Notes: generated from the letters alone by a model not told the origin. Positions 44,646-53,792 are shown, counted from the first letter of the stretch. The stretch is DNA of 55,234 bases from Microcoleus sp. FACHB-831 (GCF_014695585.1 NZ_JACJON010000022.1:1-55234); one strand, 5' to 3'. Made by a program: numbers and translations.

Positions 44646-45686
44646 CTAATTAATCGCTGCATCTAACAAGATATCAGCACCAAACCTCACAGGATCGGTA
44701 CAAGGTAGCCCTGTTTCTGCTTTTATCTGTTCAATAGCTGATTGTGCAGATTCAGCGTCGAGGTGATGGGTATTGAGAGCGATCGCTGCTACCTTAACAG
44801 GCGCAAACGCACCCCCAGCAAGCGCTACAGTCTCATATAACTTAACCACCTCATAAATCGGCGGAATCAGTACGTGGGGATTATTCTTAACATGAACTTG
44901 TCCGGCTCGATGTACTAATATTAAATGCGTTGGCTGCGAACCGCGCATTAATGGCAGCGTTGCTGTTGAGCCTGGATGTAAAAACGAACCTTGCCCCTCA
45001 ATAAACAAGATGTCGTAATTTTCTCCGTATTCCATCACCATCTTTTCCACAGCACCCGCGGCAAAATCCACCCTAACTGCATCTAAAGCTATTCCATCCC
45101 CAACAATCATCATGCCAGCTTGTCCAGTTGCCAAAAATTTTGAGCGCAAACCCCGTTTCTGAGCTACTTTATTAAGTTCTAAACTTGTTGACATTTTGCC
45201 GACGCTCATATCAGTTCCTACTGTTAAAACGCGCCGACACTTCAAATTCCTAGCCCTTGCAGCAGCAATACCCAAATTCTCTGGTTCTTGACGAACATCC
45301 CAAATCCACTGCCCATCTTTAAGTAATGCTTGTAAATCTGGATCTTTACCCAGCCGAGTGTGCAAACCATTTACTATTGATAAACCAGATGCGATCGCGC
45401 CCTTTATTTCTTGAAACCACTCATTAGGTAACACTCCTCCCGACGGTGCAATGCCAATAATTAGCACATCGGGTGCATAACTTAACGCTTCTTCAACGGA
45501 TGCAACTATTGGCGCGTTTCGAGGAATACCAGTCACATCCTGCAAAGACTCACCAACACATTCTCGGTCAATTACTGCCACAACTGGAGCTTCACCGTAG
45601 CGTAAAATAGATAGCCCAGTTTTGCCGTTAGGGCCGCGAATTCCTTCATGCAATAAAATTGCTACTCGATTTTTAGCTGTAAGCAT
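44646..45686 (-). CDS. dgcN: DUF1611 protein, likely D-glutamate N-acetyltransferase (DgcN-like)
   Basis: A 346-residue DUF1611 protein. The N-terminal Rossmann-like half contains RVAILLHEGIRGPNGKTG and LIIGIAPSGGVLP; the C-terminal half has a P-loop-like TVGTDMSVGKMSTSLEL and ILFIEGQGSFLHPGS. A DUF1611 family member in marine bacteria, DgcN, N-acetylates D-glutamate and works with DgcA, an enolase-superfamily racemase. Here an enolase-superfamily gene lies 46 bases upstream on the same strand, matching that pair. The biochemical role is by analogy, and the function of the cyanobacterial pair is untested to my knowledge. Confidence 0.75.
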   Translation of the reverse strand: MLTAKNRVAILLHEGIRGPNGKTGLSILRYGEAPVVAVIDRECVGESLQDVTGIPRNAPIVASVEEALSYAPDVLIIGIAPSGGVLPNEWFQEIKGAIASGLSIVNGLHTRLGKDPDLQALLKDGQWIWDVRQEPENLGIAAARARNLKCRRVLTVGTDMSVGKMSTSLELNKVAQKRGLRSKFLATGQAGMMIVGDGIALDAVRVDFAAGAVEKMVMEYGENYDILFIEGQGSFLHPGSTATLPLMRGSQPTHLILVHRAGQVHVKNNPHVLIPPIYEVVKLYETVALAGGAFAPVKVAAIALNTHHLDAESAQSAIEQIKAETGLPCTDPVRFGADILLDAAIN

Positions 45687-45732
45687 AAAAGAAAATATGG
45701 TAATAGATTTTGTAGGGTGGGCAGATACCGAA

Positions 45733-46770
45733 CTACTGAGTTACGCCTAATCCTGGTAAATCATTTGGCAACAAACGCCCATCTCTCACAACTGCACCTT
45801 TAAAAGGATCGTCAATTAAGTTTAGCTGACTATCCAAATCTATATAATTAGCGAGTGGAGAAAGTTGAGCAGCCGCAGTATTTGCCAAAGTACTGTCAGA
45901 ATAGCAACCAAACATCACCTGCAAACCGCAAGCTTTGGCTATATTTACCATACGAATAGCCTCAGTTAATCCCCCCGATTTCATTAGTTTGATATTAACG
46001 CCATGTATGCGGTCTGCAAGTAAAGGTATATCCTTACTTGTAAAGCAGCTTTCATCTAAAAAAATGGGGATGGGCGATCGCTTGTGCAGTTCTGGCAACT
46101 TTTCCTCTTCTCCCCGCGCCAAGGGCTGTTCCAAATACTTAACACCCAAATCTCCCAGCCAAACAGACATCTTCAACGCATCATCCAGGCTCCAACCACC
46201 ATTGGCATCTACACTCAGTATTGCTGCTGGCGCTTCTTCGCGCACCGCCATCAACATCGCCCGATCTGCTTCAATCCCCTCCGGGCTGCCTAACTTTACC
46301 TTCAAAAAGCCTGCCCCCGTTACAGTTCGCCAGTCGCGCACTCTAGCTTTTGCCGCTTCTGGAGAACTGATGCCTATTGTTACTGAAGTCGGTGGTATGG
46401 AGTTGCGGTTTAATCCCCACAACTTCCACAATGGCAAACCTACGCGCTTCCCCAGCCAGTCGTGCAACGCCACATCTAATCCCGCACGCGCTGACGAGGG
46501 TAGTCCGCTTGCTATCAAAACCTCTTCTATCTGTCCCCTCTCAAACGGGCTGAAGGCTTCGAGTGCTGGTGCTATTTCCTGCAATGCTTGCAATATTGTT
46601 TCAGTATTTTGTCGGCGATCGCCTATCGAGAATGGTGAGGCTTCCCCCCAACCCTCAATCCCATCCGACTCCACCCGCACCCAAACGTTCGTTGTTTGCG
46701 CTGTAGTCCCGCGACTGATAGTTAAAGCAAACCGCTTGTTTACCCTAAAGGTTTCAACGCCAACCCTCAT
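45733..46770 (-). CDS. Dipeptide epimerase / N-acetyl-D-Glu racemase-like (enolase superfamily)
   Basis: A 345-residue muconate-lactonizing subgroup enzyme. The catalytic lysine pair is in FLKVKLGS and NIKLMKSGG; the metal ligands are Asp in SVDANGGW, Glu in YLEQPL and Asp in FLDESC. Its best-known relatives are L-Ala-D/L-Glu epimerases, which recycle murein peptides. The DUF1611 neighbour suggests the DgcA variant that racemises N-acetyl-D-glutamate. Both schemes use D-Glu from peptidoglycan. It is the first gene of the pair and is divergent from the Nudix gene (77 bases between starts). Confidence 0.88.
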   Translation of the reverse strand: MRVGVETFRVNKRFALTISRGTTAQTTNVWVRVESDGIEGWGEASPFSIGDRRQNTETILQALQEIAPALEAFSPFERGQIEEVLIASGLPSSARAGLDVALHDWLGKRVGLPLWKLWGLNRNSIPPTSVTIGISSPEAAKARVRDWRTVTGAGFLKVKLGSPEGIEADRAMLMAVREEAPAAILSVDANGGWSLDDALKMSVWLGDLGVKYLEQPLARGEEEKLPELHKRSPIPIFLDESCFTSKDIPLLADRIHGVNIKLMKSGGLTEAIRMVNIAKACGLQVMFGCYSDSTLANTAAAQLSPLANYIDLDSQLNLIDDPFKGAVVRDGRLLPNDLPGLGVTQ

Positions 46771-46847
46771 AGTTTCTGTATTGTATGGTTATAATTCACG
46801 AAGCCTGTTTAGCCTTTCCAATTTATTGGTAATTAGGGAAGAAAATT

Positions 46848-47474
46848 ATGAAAAACTTGAAGAAATGGAAAACCTTGCGATCGCATATGGTTCTTGACCA
46901 CCGCTGGTGTAAAGTCAGGCGAGATGAAATTGAATTGCCTCAAGGCGAAATAATAGATGATTTTTTTGTAATTATCAGGCCGGATATTGCTCTTATCTTA
47001 CCAGTTACCTCCCAAAAAGAAATTGTGTTTGTGCGCCAGTACCGTCACGGCGTTGGTGAAATTTTACTAGAATTGCCAGCCGGAGGATTTAATCCCTATG
47101 AGGAAAGCGGTTTAGCTGCGGCTGCTAGGGAATTGCAAGAAGAAACTGGATATATTGCCGATAACATAATTTCCTTAGCTATCTTATACGACAACCCAGT
47201 AAAAGATACAAATAAAATCCATTTATTCCTTGCAGAAAATGTTCATCTCTCCAGCGAACAAGAGTTAGATATTACAGAAGATATTGAAGTGGTTTTAATC
47301 CCCCTACAAGATGTTGTCAAAAAAATAGCTTTAGGAGAAATTAGCGTTTGTGGAACTATTACCGCCATTTTATTAGGATTAAATTTTTTATCCCAACGAA
47401 CAGCTACAAATCAATATTCAAAGATTCCTTCACTTGATAATAAGGACACTCCTGACACGGCCCGAAAGGATTAA
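46848..47474 (+). CDS. Nudix hydrolase (ADP-ribose pyrophosphatase-like)
   Basis: A 208-residue Nudix protein. The full Nudix box is present: GFNPYEESGLAAAARELQEE then TGY, fitting GX5EX7REUXEEXGU. The preceding EIVFVRQYRHGVGEILLELPAGG is typical of ADP-ribose/NDP-sugar pyrophosphatases. AGGGA lies before ATG 46848. The last 20 or so residues run antisense over the 3' end of the DUF6464 gene (overlap 47404-47474) and are polar and unconserved in look, so the tail may be a late extension. Confidence 0.9.
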   Translation: MKNLKKWKTLRSHMVLDHRWCKVRRDEIELPQGEIIDDFFVIIRPDIALILPVTSQKEIVFVRQYRHGVGEILLELPAGGFNPYEESGLAAAARELQEETGYIADNIISLAILYDNPVKDTNKIHLFLAENVHLSSEQELDITEDIEVVLIPLQDVVKKIALGEISVCGTITAILLGLNFLSQRTATNQYSKIPSLDNKDTPDTARKD

Positions 47475-47739
47475 TAGCGCAACGCAGATAAGCAGAGCGG
47501 GCGTTATACTCGCAAGTAATGTCGCCAACTAAATAACCAACCCCTTCAACATAATTCCGGTCGAAAAGCGTATCGCTTGTTTGTAGCGAACGGACAGCCG
47601 TCGCAGTTCGCGCTGCTTGCAGAGATTCTCGCGCTTTTACCTCTGCCTTACGCATAACCCACACTGAAATCAGAGGTGGCATTAGACTTAAACCAAAAAC
47701 CACAATCGCTTCTACCATGCTGCGAATGACCTCATCCAC
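47404..47739 (-). CDS. DUF6464 family protein
   Basis: A 111-residue cyanobacterial protein. The N-terminus is a single membrane helix (VEAIVVFGLSLMPPLISVWVM), followed by a basic stretch (MRKAEVKAR). The soluble C-terminal part contains GDITCEYNARSAYLRCAINP then GPCQECPYY, with four conserved cysteines that could bind a metal. These are the marks of the DUF6464 family; its function is unknown. Its 3' end overlaps the Nudix gene by 71 bases in convergent orientation. Confidence 0.82.
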   Translation of the reverse strand: MDEVIRSMVEAIVVFGLSLMPPLISVWVMRKAEVKARESLQAARTATAVRSLQTSDTLFDRNYVEGVGYLVGDITCEYNARSAYLRCAINPFGPCQECPYYQVKESLNIDL

Positions 47740-47994
47740 ATATTAATAGTGTTAGGGTAATATACAGCGATCGCGATCGGCGTCACCCATCAGTAGTAAT
47801 ACACCATAATTATTTGCCAGAACTGTAGTGCAAACGACAACATTATTAAATGCATTAAACCTGCCTTTTTGTCAATTGACCATACGCAACAGCTAATGAA
47901 TAAAACTGGCAAGATTTATATTTCGTAAGTACGATATTTATACCTGGGTTAGTAATTTATACTGAAAGATTGCATTGTAAAAAGAAAATATACT

Positions 47995-49014
47995 ATGAAA
48001 AAATCACAACAGGCTAAAGGCAATACCCTGGGAGACTGGGCTTATCTAGCCATTGAAAAACACCTAGATAAAATCATCAAGCAGGAAGCCGACGTTATCA
48101 AAGACCGAGATCCAGAAGCAGTACACCAGATGCGCGTGGGGATGCGTCGCTTGCGTTCAGCGGTGACAGGTTTTGCACCAGCGCTGGACTTACCCAAAGA
48201 CGCTAGCGAGAAAAAAATTGCCAAAATAGCTCGCCTGCTAGGGCAACTGCGCGATTTAGATGTTCTCAAGGAAGCCATAAAAACTCATTATCAACCAACG
48301 CTACCCCAAGCAGAACAAAAATCTTTGGCAAAAGTTTTGGATCATCTAGCCAAAGAGCGCAAACACGCAATTGAAGCTATAAAGTCTAACAAGTCCCAAG
48401 AAGACTACGAAGAAGTTAAAGATGCATTTGAAAAGTGGTTGAAGAAGCCAACGTTTACTAAATTAGCCAGTCTGCCTATTAACGACGTACTGCCAGAATT
48501 ACTCCTGCCTGCGGTAAGCAAACTGTTTTTACATCCAGGTTGGCTAGTCGGTGTATCAGCTAAAAACGGAGAAATTTCTTTTACTAACACTTTAACTCTG
48601 GGCGAGCTAGGAGAATTATTAGCCGAGCAAGGGCTAATGCTTCACAGCTTGCGTAAAGAAGCGAAGCGGGTGCGCTACCAAATGGAGCTATTTACTGAAT
48701 TTTACGGCTCCAATTATGCAGATTCTTTGGAAGATATTACAGAAATCCAAAGTATTTTGGGCAAAATTCAAGACTGCGCCATATTGGCAGAATTTATGGC
48801 GGATGTTTTTAAGTCAGATATTCAAAATTATTTGCCGACGCTGGCGCAGCAGTTGGCGCAAACTAGCTACGATGCTTGGCAAGAGTGGCGTCCTTTCCAA
48901 GAGAAATATTTACATGCAAAAGCACGACAAAGGGTGCATCTGGCTTTGATAAAACCAAGTGGCGAGCCGCCTAGAACGACTAAGGACAACGATAAAAATT
49001 TAGTCATAGGCTAA
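47995..49014 (+). CDS. CHAD domain-containing protein
   Basis: A 339-residue all-helical CHAD protein. Conserved histidine and basic residues appear in DPEAVHQMRVGMRRLRSAVTG and LGQLRDLDVLKEA, and later in LHSLRKEAKRVRYQMELF and LGKIQDCAIL. These basic helices bind polyphosphate in characterised CHAD proteins. The C-terminus is polar and probably disordered. The usual partner, a CYTH domain or polyphosphate kinase, is not in the window. About 255 bases without a gene precede it. Polyphosphate binding is predicted from the family. Confidence 0.9.
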   Translation: MKKSQQAKGNTLGDWAYLAIEKHLDKIIKQEADVIKDRDPEAVHQMRVGMRRLRSAVTGFAPALDLPKDASEKKIAKIARLLGQLRDLDVLKEAIKTHYQPTLPQAEQKSLAKVLDHLAKERKHAIEAIKSNKSQEDYEEVKDAFEKWLKKPTFTKLASLPINDVLPELLLPAVSKLFLHPGWLVGVSAKNGEISFTNTLTLGELGELLAEQGLMLHSLRKEAKRVRYQMELFTEFYGSNYADSLEDITEIQSILGKIQDCAILAEFMADVFKSDIQNYLPTLAQQLAQTSYDAWQEWRPFQEKYLHAKARQRVHLALIKPSGEPPRTTKDNDKNLVIG

Positions 49015-49103
49015 TCAAAACATTACCAACTCTTTACCTTGAAAGCTTAGAGTACGGGTGGTCTGCTATCCTCAGCCAGTTTTTCATAACTGGAAACCCC
49101 CGT

Positions 49104-49733
49104 ATGCTTCCACTAACCAAAGCCCCGTTAGAAATAACCCAGTTCGACCCCATTGAAGCACGACGCCTGCACTTTTATGGCAGAGGAGAAAATATTCCCT
49201 TGGTTCCTCAAGGTTTTTGGCAGGTATACCAGGGTTTGGTGCAACTGAGTACGATTAACGACAATGGTGAAGATGTGTTGCTTGGTTGGGCCGGAAGTTC
49301 GACGTTTTTTGGGCTTTGGCTAACTAACTTGCAAACATATCAGGCAAGGACGTTAACAGATGTGTACGTCAAGTGGTTTTCTCTGAGCGAGATAGAAGCT
49401 TCACCGCGTCTGGCTCAGATTCTTGTACCACAACTAGGACGACGGATGCGGCAGACAGAAGCGCTTTTAGCTATAGTGGGGCAGCGTCGGGTTGAAGATC
49501 GCTTACACAAACTGCTGGTGCTGTTAAAACAGGAAATTGGTCAACCTGGGGCTGAAGGAACGAGGTTGAGCGTTCGCATGACGCATCAGAATTTAGCCAA
49601 TGCGATTTGTACGACGCGGGTGACAATTACAAGACTTTTGAGTAAATTTCAACAGCAGGGGTGGATTGGCTTCGACCGCGATCGCCACATTATCCTAAAA
49701 GATAGCAGCTTCGCGAATTTCGCTGAGTTGTAA
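49104..49733 (+). CDS. Crp/Fnr family transcriptional regulator
   Basis: A 209-residue regulator. The N-terminal cyclic-nucleotide-binding-like barrel (IPLVPQGFWQVYQGLVQLST, then GEDVLLGWAG) is followed by a dimer helix and a Crp-type helix-turn-helix: MTHQNLANAICTTRVTITRLLSKFQ. The barrel lacks the RxS cAMP-phosphate-binding motif, so it is not a clear cAMP receptor; the effector is unknown. It resembles the cyanobacterial branch that includes NtcA and CnaT-like proteins but is not NtcA. The esterase gene starts 23 bases later and may be cotranscribed. Confidence 0.87.
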   Translation: MLPLTKAPLEITQFDPIEARRLHFYGRGENIPLVPQGFWQVYQGLVQLSTINDNGEDVLLGWAGSSTFFGLWLTNLQTYQARTLTDVYVKWFSLSEIEASPRLAQILVPQLGRRMRQTEALLAIVGQRRVEDRLHKLLVLLKQEIGQPGAEGTRLSVRMTHQNLANAICTTRVTITRLLSKFQQQGWIGFDRDRHIILKDSSFANFAEL

Positions 49734-49755
49734 GTTGCATTTTTTAGGAGTCGCG

Positions 49756-50388
49756 TTGTCTTTATCGGTTATTTCAGTTCCACCTGTAAGCGGTAAACCG
49801 ACTGCTGGGTTGCTAGCAGTTTTGCATGGGTTCGGCGGGAACGCTCAAGAATTGGCATCTTTAGCCCCCGGTTTGAACTTGTCCGATTATCAGTTGATGT
49901 TTGCTAATGCCCCTTTTTCTCATCCCTATACCTCAACGGGTAGGATGTGGTACGACTTGGGGCGATCGCAAGATGCTCCCCAACAGCTAGCACAAAGCCG
50001 CCAATTGCTTACTGAATGGCTCACCTCACTCGAAAGCGCTACCGGAATACCCCTTTCGCGCACGGTTTTGTGTGGCTTTTCACAAGGCGGAGCAATGACG
50101 CTGGATGTAGGACTTAATTTGCCGCTAGGCGGGTTAGTAGTTCTCAGCGGCTATTTGCACCCCGTATCTCAAAGGAGCGATCGCGGTTATCCACCCGTGT
50201 TAATTGCACATGGTACGCAAGATACTATAGTGCCGCTTAGTTCCGCCCAGAAAGCACGCGAGGCTTTAACCGCCTTGGGAGTATCTGTGCGGTATCAAGA
50301 ATTTAATATGGGGCATTATGTTCTCCCAGAGGAGTTACAAGTGGTGCAAAATTTTGTCCTAGAAGTTACATCCAATGTTAAGAAGTAG
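49756..50388 (+). CDS. Alpha/beta hydrolase (phospholipase/carboxylesterase family)
   Basis: A 210-residue esterase of the abhydrolase_2 type. TTG 49756 is preferred because AGGAG lies 5 bases before it, giving MSLSVISVPPVSGK. The oxyanion segment LHGFGGNAQEL, the nucleophile Ser in LCGFSQGGAMTL, the Asp in HGTQDTIVPL and the His in NMGHYVLP make a full catalytic triad. It follows the Crp-family gene closely on the same strand. The substrate is unknown; short acyl esters are typical for the family. Confidence 0.88.
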   Translation: MSLSVISVPPVSGKPTAGLLAVLHGFGGNAQELASLAPGLNLSDYQLMFANAPFSHPYTSTGRMWYDLGRSQDAPQQLAQSRQLLTEWLTSLESATGIPLSRTVLCGFSQGGAMTLDVGLNLPLGGLVVLSGYLHPVSQRSDRGYPPVLIAHGTQDTIVPLSSAQKAREALTALGVSVRYQEFNMGHYVLPEELQVVQNFVLEVTSNVKK

Positions 50389-50466
50389 GACTGTTTCCAC
50401 CCTCGTACCAACCAGCTCTATCCCTATAAGTGACAAAATGCTGTTTTTATAGCAGCGTCTACCCTT

Positions 50467-50495
50467 GGGGGACATCCTGTATGGGATGTTCCCCC
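50467..50495. terminator. GC-rich inverted repeat between esterase and SLH gene
   Basis: GGGGGACATCC and GGGATGTTCCCCC form a long stem with one bulge around a TGTAT loop. It lies between two converging genes and could stop both. No T run follows, so efficiency is uncertain. Confidence 0.55.
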
Positions 50496-50534
50496 ACTCA
50501 CTGAGTTAATGTATGTCCGCGCCTCGCATATTTG

Positions 50535-51029
50535 CTAGCGATTATCCAGTTTATCGACTCGCGTTCCTAACTGGTCTAGGTCTTTCTTTAACTGCTGCAT
50601 TTGCTCAGTGAGGTTGTCTACATCTGCTCTTGTTGCAGCGTTTGCATTTGCAGGGCGCATTAAGTTTATCTGCTTGAAACAAGCGTTTGCACCAGCAGCA
50701 AATTCATACCGCGTTAGGGGGCGATCGCCTCGAAACGTGCCATCGGGATAACCCGATACACAGGCGTAGCGTTCAACAAGATCTCGCACTGCTTGAAACG
50801 CCCAGTCAGACGGACGCACGTCCCTGAACTGGGAAACATCATTAACTTGAGCAATTGAGTCTTTTGCCTTAGTGGCGATCGCTCCTGCTACTTGTCCTGT
50901 CTCGGCTTGAGGTTCTGTAAAGGGGGCGATCGCCCTTGCTGGCAGCACAAATGCAGAAGCAGAGATAACTAAAGCAGTACCTAGAAATGCTGGAGCAAGT
51001 TGCAAGTTAGATAATATTTTAGCCAACAT
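50535..51029 (-). CDS. Short exported SLH-domain protein with coiled-coil end
   Basis: A 164-residue exported protein. A signal peptide (LAPAFLGTALVISASAFVLPARA) is followed by one SLH domain (FRDVRPSDWAFQAVRDLVER then GYPDGTFRGDRPLTRYEFA), then a coiled-coil tail (ADVDNLTEQMQQLKKDLDQL ending RVDKLDNR). This is the N-terminal third of cyanobacterial SLH-OprB outer-membrane porins, which are about 500-600 residues. The beta-barrel part is absent, and no remnant of it is seen in the 140 bases after the stop. It may be a genuine small peptidoglycan-binding linker or a truncated porin. Confidence 0.82.
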   Translation of the reverse strand: MLAKILSNLQLAPAFLGTALVISASAFVLPARAIAPFTEPQAETGQVAGAIATKAKDSIAQVNDVSQFRDVRPSDWAFQAVRDLVERYACVSGYPDGTFRGDRPLTRYEFAAGANACFKQINLMRPANANAATRADVDNLTEQMQQLKKDLDQLGTRVDKLDNR

Positions 51030-51137
51030 TAATTTATTTGATAGAGCAATATATCATAATTATAATTTCCGTTTAGCCACATTTAGTGATAAGTTGGGTA
51101 CGCTTAATGGAGATGCCAATCGAGGGAGGCGCAATCT

Positions 51138-51350
51138 ATGACGACTTTAAGCACTTTTAGCGGGGATATTTCTAAGCTGACCGCCGCTGAGGTAGAACAG
51201 CTGGCTGCACGTCTGGAACTAGATGATTACGCCAGTCCTTTTGAGGGATTGCAGGATTGGCATTTGCTACGAGCGATCGCGTTTCAGCGTCCAGAATTAA
51301 TTGAACCCTTTATCCACCTGCTTGACATTCAAGCCTACGATGAAGCCTGA
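51138..51350 (+). CDS. DUF2555 family protein
   Basis: A 70-residue acidic cyanobacterial protein. The sequence LTAAEVEQLAARLELDDYAS then PFEGLQDWHLLRAIAFQRPE fits the DUF2555 family as I remember it. No signal or membrane segment is present. The function is unknown. It lies 138 bases before coaBC and is divergent from the SLH gene. Confidence 0.8.
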   Translation: MTTLSTFSGDISKLTAAEVEQLAARLELDDYASPFEGLQDWHLLRAIAFQRPELIEPFIHLLDIQAYDEA

Positions 51351-51353
51351 CGA

Positions 51354-51367
51354 TTTTAGATTTTAGA
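51354..51367. repeat. Heptamer repeat TTTTAGA, two copies, before coaBC
   Basis: Two tandem TTTTAGA units, the same heptamer as in the dnaK-dnaJ spacer. A GATTGGGG / CCCCAATC pair about 80 bases apart flanks the region up to about 51470 and could form a large stem-loop. Confidence 0.6.
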
Positions 51368-51488
51368 TTGGGGTTGACCATCTTTTCGACGGTGTTTTGG
51401 ATGATAGATGTAAAGATGTAGCGTATTGTGTCTTTACAATCCCCAATCTTAATTTCAAAATCTCCCATCGGAACATTCAAAATCCCAC

Positions 51489-52736
51489 ATGGAATCTTCC
51501 TTAAATCTAAAACCGGGCAGGGTTTTAATTGGCATAGGCGGCGGTATCGCCGCCTATAAAGTTTGTGAAATTATCTCAACTCTTGCTAAATCTGGTGTAG
51601 AAGTTCGCGCGATTCTCACCGATTCCGCCCAGCAATTTATCACGCCCCTGACTGTAGCAACTCTATCTCGTCATCCTGCCTACACCGATGAAAATTTTTG
51701 GCAACCAGTTCACAAACGTCCGCTGCATATCGAACTGGGAGAATGGGCAGATGTGTTTGTTATTGCTCCTTTAACAGCTAATACACTTGGTAAGTTAGCT
51801 TATGGTTTAGCTGATAATTTGTTAACTAATACCGTATTAGCTTCTACTTGCCCAATTTTGTTAGCACCCGCAATGAATACTGATATGTGGGAGCAGTTAA
51901 CAGTGCAACGCAATTGGCGAGAGTTGCTGATAGATAAACGCTACCACAGTGCTGGCCCAGGAGCGGGGATTTTAGCGTGCGATCGCATTGGTGCTGGACG
52001 TATGGCAGAACCCTCTGAAATTTTGCCCCAAATTACATCGCTATTGCATACAAATGGTAAGCGAGATTTAGCAGGAAAGCGAGTATTAATTAGCGCTGGG
52101 GGAACGCAAGAGTATCTAGATCCCGTGCGTTTTATTGGCAATCCCTCGACGGGTAAAATGGGCTTGGCTTTGGCTTTAGCAGCAATGCATCGAGGCGCAG
52201 TTGTTACTTTAGTGCATGGTACTTTAACCGCTTCTGTCCCATCTTTGGCGGGAGGAATAATTAAAACTATCCCTGTTGTCAGCGCCGAACAAATGCACCA
52301 TGCAATGCGCGAGTGTTTGCCAGATGCAGATTTAATTGTGATGTCGGCGGCGGTAGCAGATGTGAAACCAGCAGATTATAGTGCAGAGAAATTACCAAAG
52401 CGATCGCTACCTACGTCCTTACCTCTAGCACCAGTACCGGATATTGTGGCAGAGTTAGCTAGCCTCAAACAGCCGCATCAAAAAATAATTGGTTTTGCTG
52501 CACAAACTGGCGATATTGTAACTCCAGCGCTGGATAAATTATATAAGAAGAAATTGGATGCGATCGCTGCAAACCCTATCGATCAAGCAGACAGCGGTTT
52601 TGGCAGCGATAACAATCGAGCCGTATTTCTAGACAACCAAGGACGCCACATAGAAATTCAGCCTTGCAGCAAATTAAAAATGGCTCATTTATTGTTTGAT
52701 TTTGTGCAAACTATTTCGATGGCAAATGGTAAATAG
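51489..52736 (+). CDS. coaBC: Bifunctional phosphopantothenoylcysteine synthetase/decarboxylase
   Basis: A 415-residue CoA biosynthesis enzyme. The N-terminal flavin-dependent CoaC half reads [19 protein letters not shown], with [20 protein letters not shown] and the conserved [10 protein letters not shown]. The C-terminal CoaB half begins [20 protein letters not shown] and has NPSTGKMG and [13 protein letters not shown]. CoaB joins 4'-phosphopantothenate to cysteine using CTP, and CoaC decarboxylates the product to 4'-phosphopantetheine. Length and order match the family. It stands as a single gene behind heptamer repeats. Confidence 0.96.
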   Translation: MESSLNLKPGRVLIGIGGGIAAYKVCEIISTLAKSGVEVRAILTDSAQQFITPLTVATLSRHPAYTDENFWQPVHKRPLHIELGEWADVFVIAPLTANTLGKLAYGLADNLLTNTVLASTCPILLAPAMNTDMWEQLTVQRNWRELLIDKRYHSAGPGAGILACDRIGAGRMAEPSEILPQITSLLHTNGKRDLAGKRVLISAGGTQEYLDPVRFIGNPSTGKMGLALALAAMHRGAVVTLVHGTLTASVPSLAGGIIKTIPVVSAEQMHHAMRECLPDADLIVMSAAVADVKPADYSAEKLPKRSLPTSLPLAPVPDIVAELASLKQPHQKIIGFAAQTGDIVTPALDKLYKKKLDAIAANPIDQADSGFGSDNNRAVFLDNQGRHIEIQPCSKLKMAHLLFDFVQTISMANGK

Positions 52737-53030
52737 AGCTTGATAGCTGAACAAATCGCCTCTGCCTTGATATTATGAGAAAGAGAAAAAGGCATTTTAT
52801 TCTTGTTTACTTCTACCTAAATTATTCATAAACTATTAGGAATTACAACAGAGTTATTTCCTTCTTTATCTAGCTTCTGTTTTCTCCTCTCCCCTTTCTC
52901 GCCTCTCTCCTTTCTTTTCTTCGCGTCCTTTGCGTCTAACGCGCTGACGCGCTTCGCTTCGCTGACGCGGTTCATCCTCCTTAAAATCGAAAGCAGGGAG
53001 AGAAAAATGAAATAGAGCTAGAAGGAAATT
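52737..53030. other. Non-coding stretch with pyrimidine tract and repeat-like sequence
   Basis: No gene is seen. Around 52858-52920 the plus strand is almost pure pyrimidine. At 52938-52972 there is a repeat-like segment with two GCTGACGCG units and CGCTTCGCTTCG between them, a type that is also hinted at in the first 40 bases of the window. Confidence 0.5.
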
Positions 53031-53699
53031 TTAAGTTGATCTTGTGGGAATAGCAGCAACAATTTGACGCAGCATCATAACTTGCCAATAAGGGAAAGGA
53101 GCAAGTAAAACAGTACCAGTGCCCTCAAAACTACTAACTAAAAACTCACCTGAAGTCATAGTACCAAGCAGAGACTTAGTAGCTTTTTCAACGCGATAAT
53201 TCAAAGATTTAGTACGCGCGATCGCAAAGCTTCCATCCACCACTAACCTATCGTTTTCCAAACGAACTACTTCGACAGGCCCTTGCGCCACCATAACAAC
53301 TTTACCGCTTCCTTGGACATTGGTTTGAAACAAACCTTCGCCGCCTACTAACCCAGTTATCATCTTATTGCGCTCGACGCCAACTTCCACAGAACCATCC
53401 GAAGCCCAATAAGCGCCACTATCTAAAATCCACTCCTCACCATTCAAATCGAGTATGTGATAACCAGATAAGGATGGCTCTAAATATAACTCACCAGTAC
53501 CAGTATAAGTTGGACGAAATATATTTTCTCCCGTTGCCAGAGCTTTAAAAAATCCTCCGGCTGAAGGTGCTTTAGATTCCATTAAAATATTACCTAGCAT
53601 ATAGTACATTGCGCCGGATTCGGTGCGTACCATTTCATTTCTTAAAGTTACCTTAACCAGACGTAAACCTTCTTTCTCTATAACTTCAAACTGTGCCAT
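53031..53699 (-). CDS. AIM24 family protein
   Basis: A 222-residue protein of the AIM24/TIGR00266 family, an all-beta fold named after a yeast mitochondrial protein. Landmarks are VRTESGAMYYMLGNILMESK, GGFFKALATGENIFRPTYTG, and the repeated GTGTVLLAPFPYW and GEFLVSSFEGTG segments. No signal peptide is present. The bacterial role is not settled; family members are found near membrane-biogenesis genes. It lies downstream of the kinase-GUN4 gene on the same strand, 93 bases away. Confidence 0.9.
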   Translation of the reverse strand: MAQFEVIEKEGLRLVKVTLRNEMVRTESGAMYYMLGNILMESKAPSAGGFFKALATGENIFRPTYTGTGELYLEPSLSGYHILDLNGEEWILDSGAYWASDGSVEVGVERNKMITGLVGGEGLFQTNVQGSGKVVMVAQGPVEVVRLENDRLVVDGSFAIARTKSLNYRVEKATKSLLGTMTSGEFLVSSFEGTGTVLLAPFPYWQVMMLRQIVAAIPTRST

Positions 53700-53792
53700 A
53701 AGTGTCCTGCTTTTGTATGGAACTGGAAAAAGCTAGATAATAGCCAGATATTATATCCACTATAGTGAAGTAAGTTTCCGGAGAATTTTTTT

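Noticed and set aside
45935-46897. 320-residue plus-strand open frame
   Set aside because: It is antisense to the dipeptide epimerase, which has a complete active site. The translated sequence is Ser/Pro-rich without any domain.
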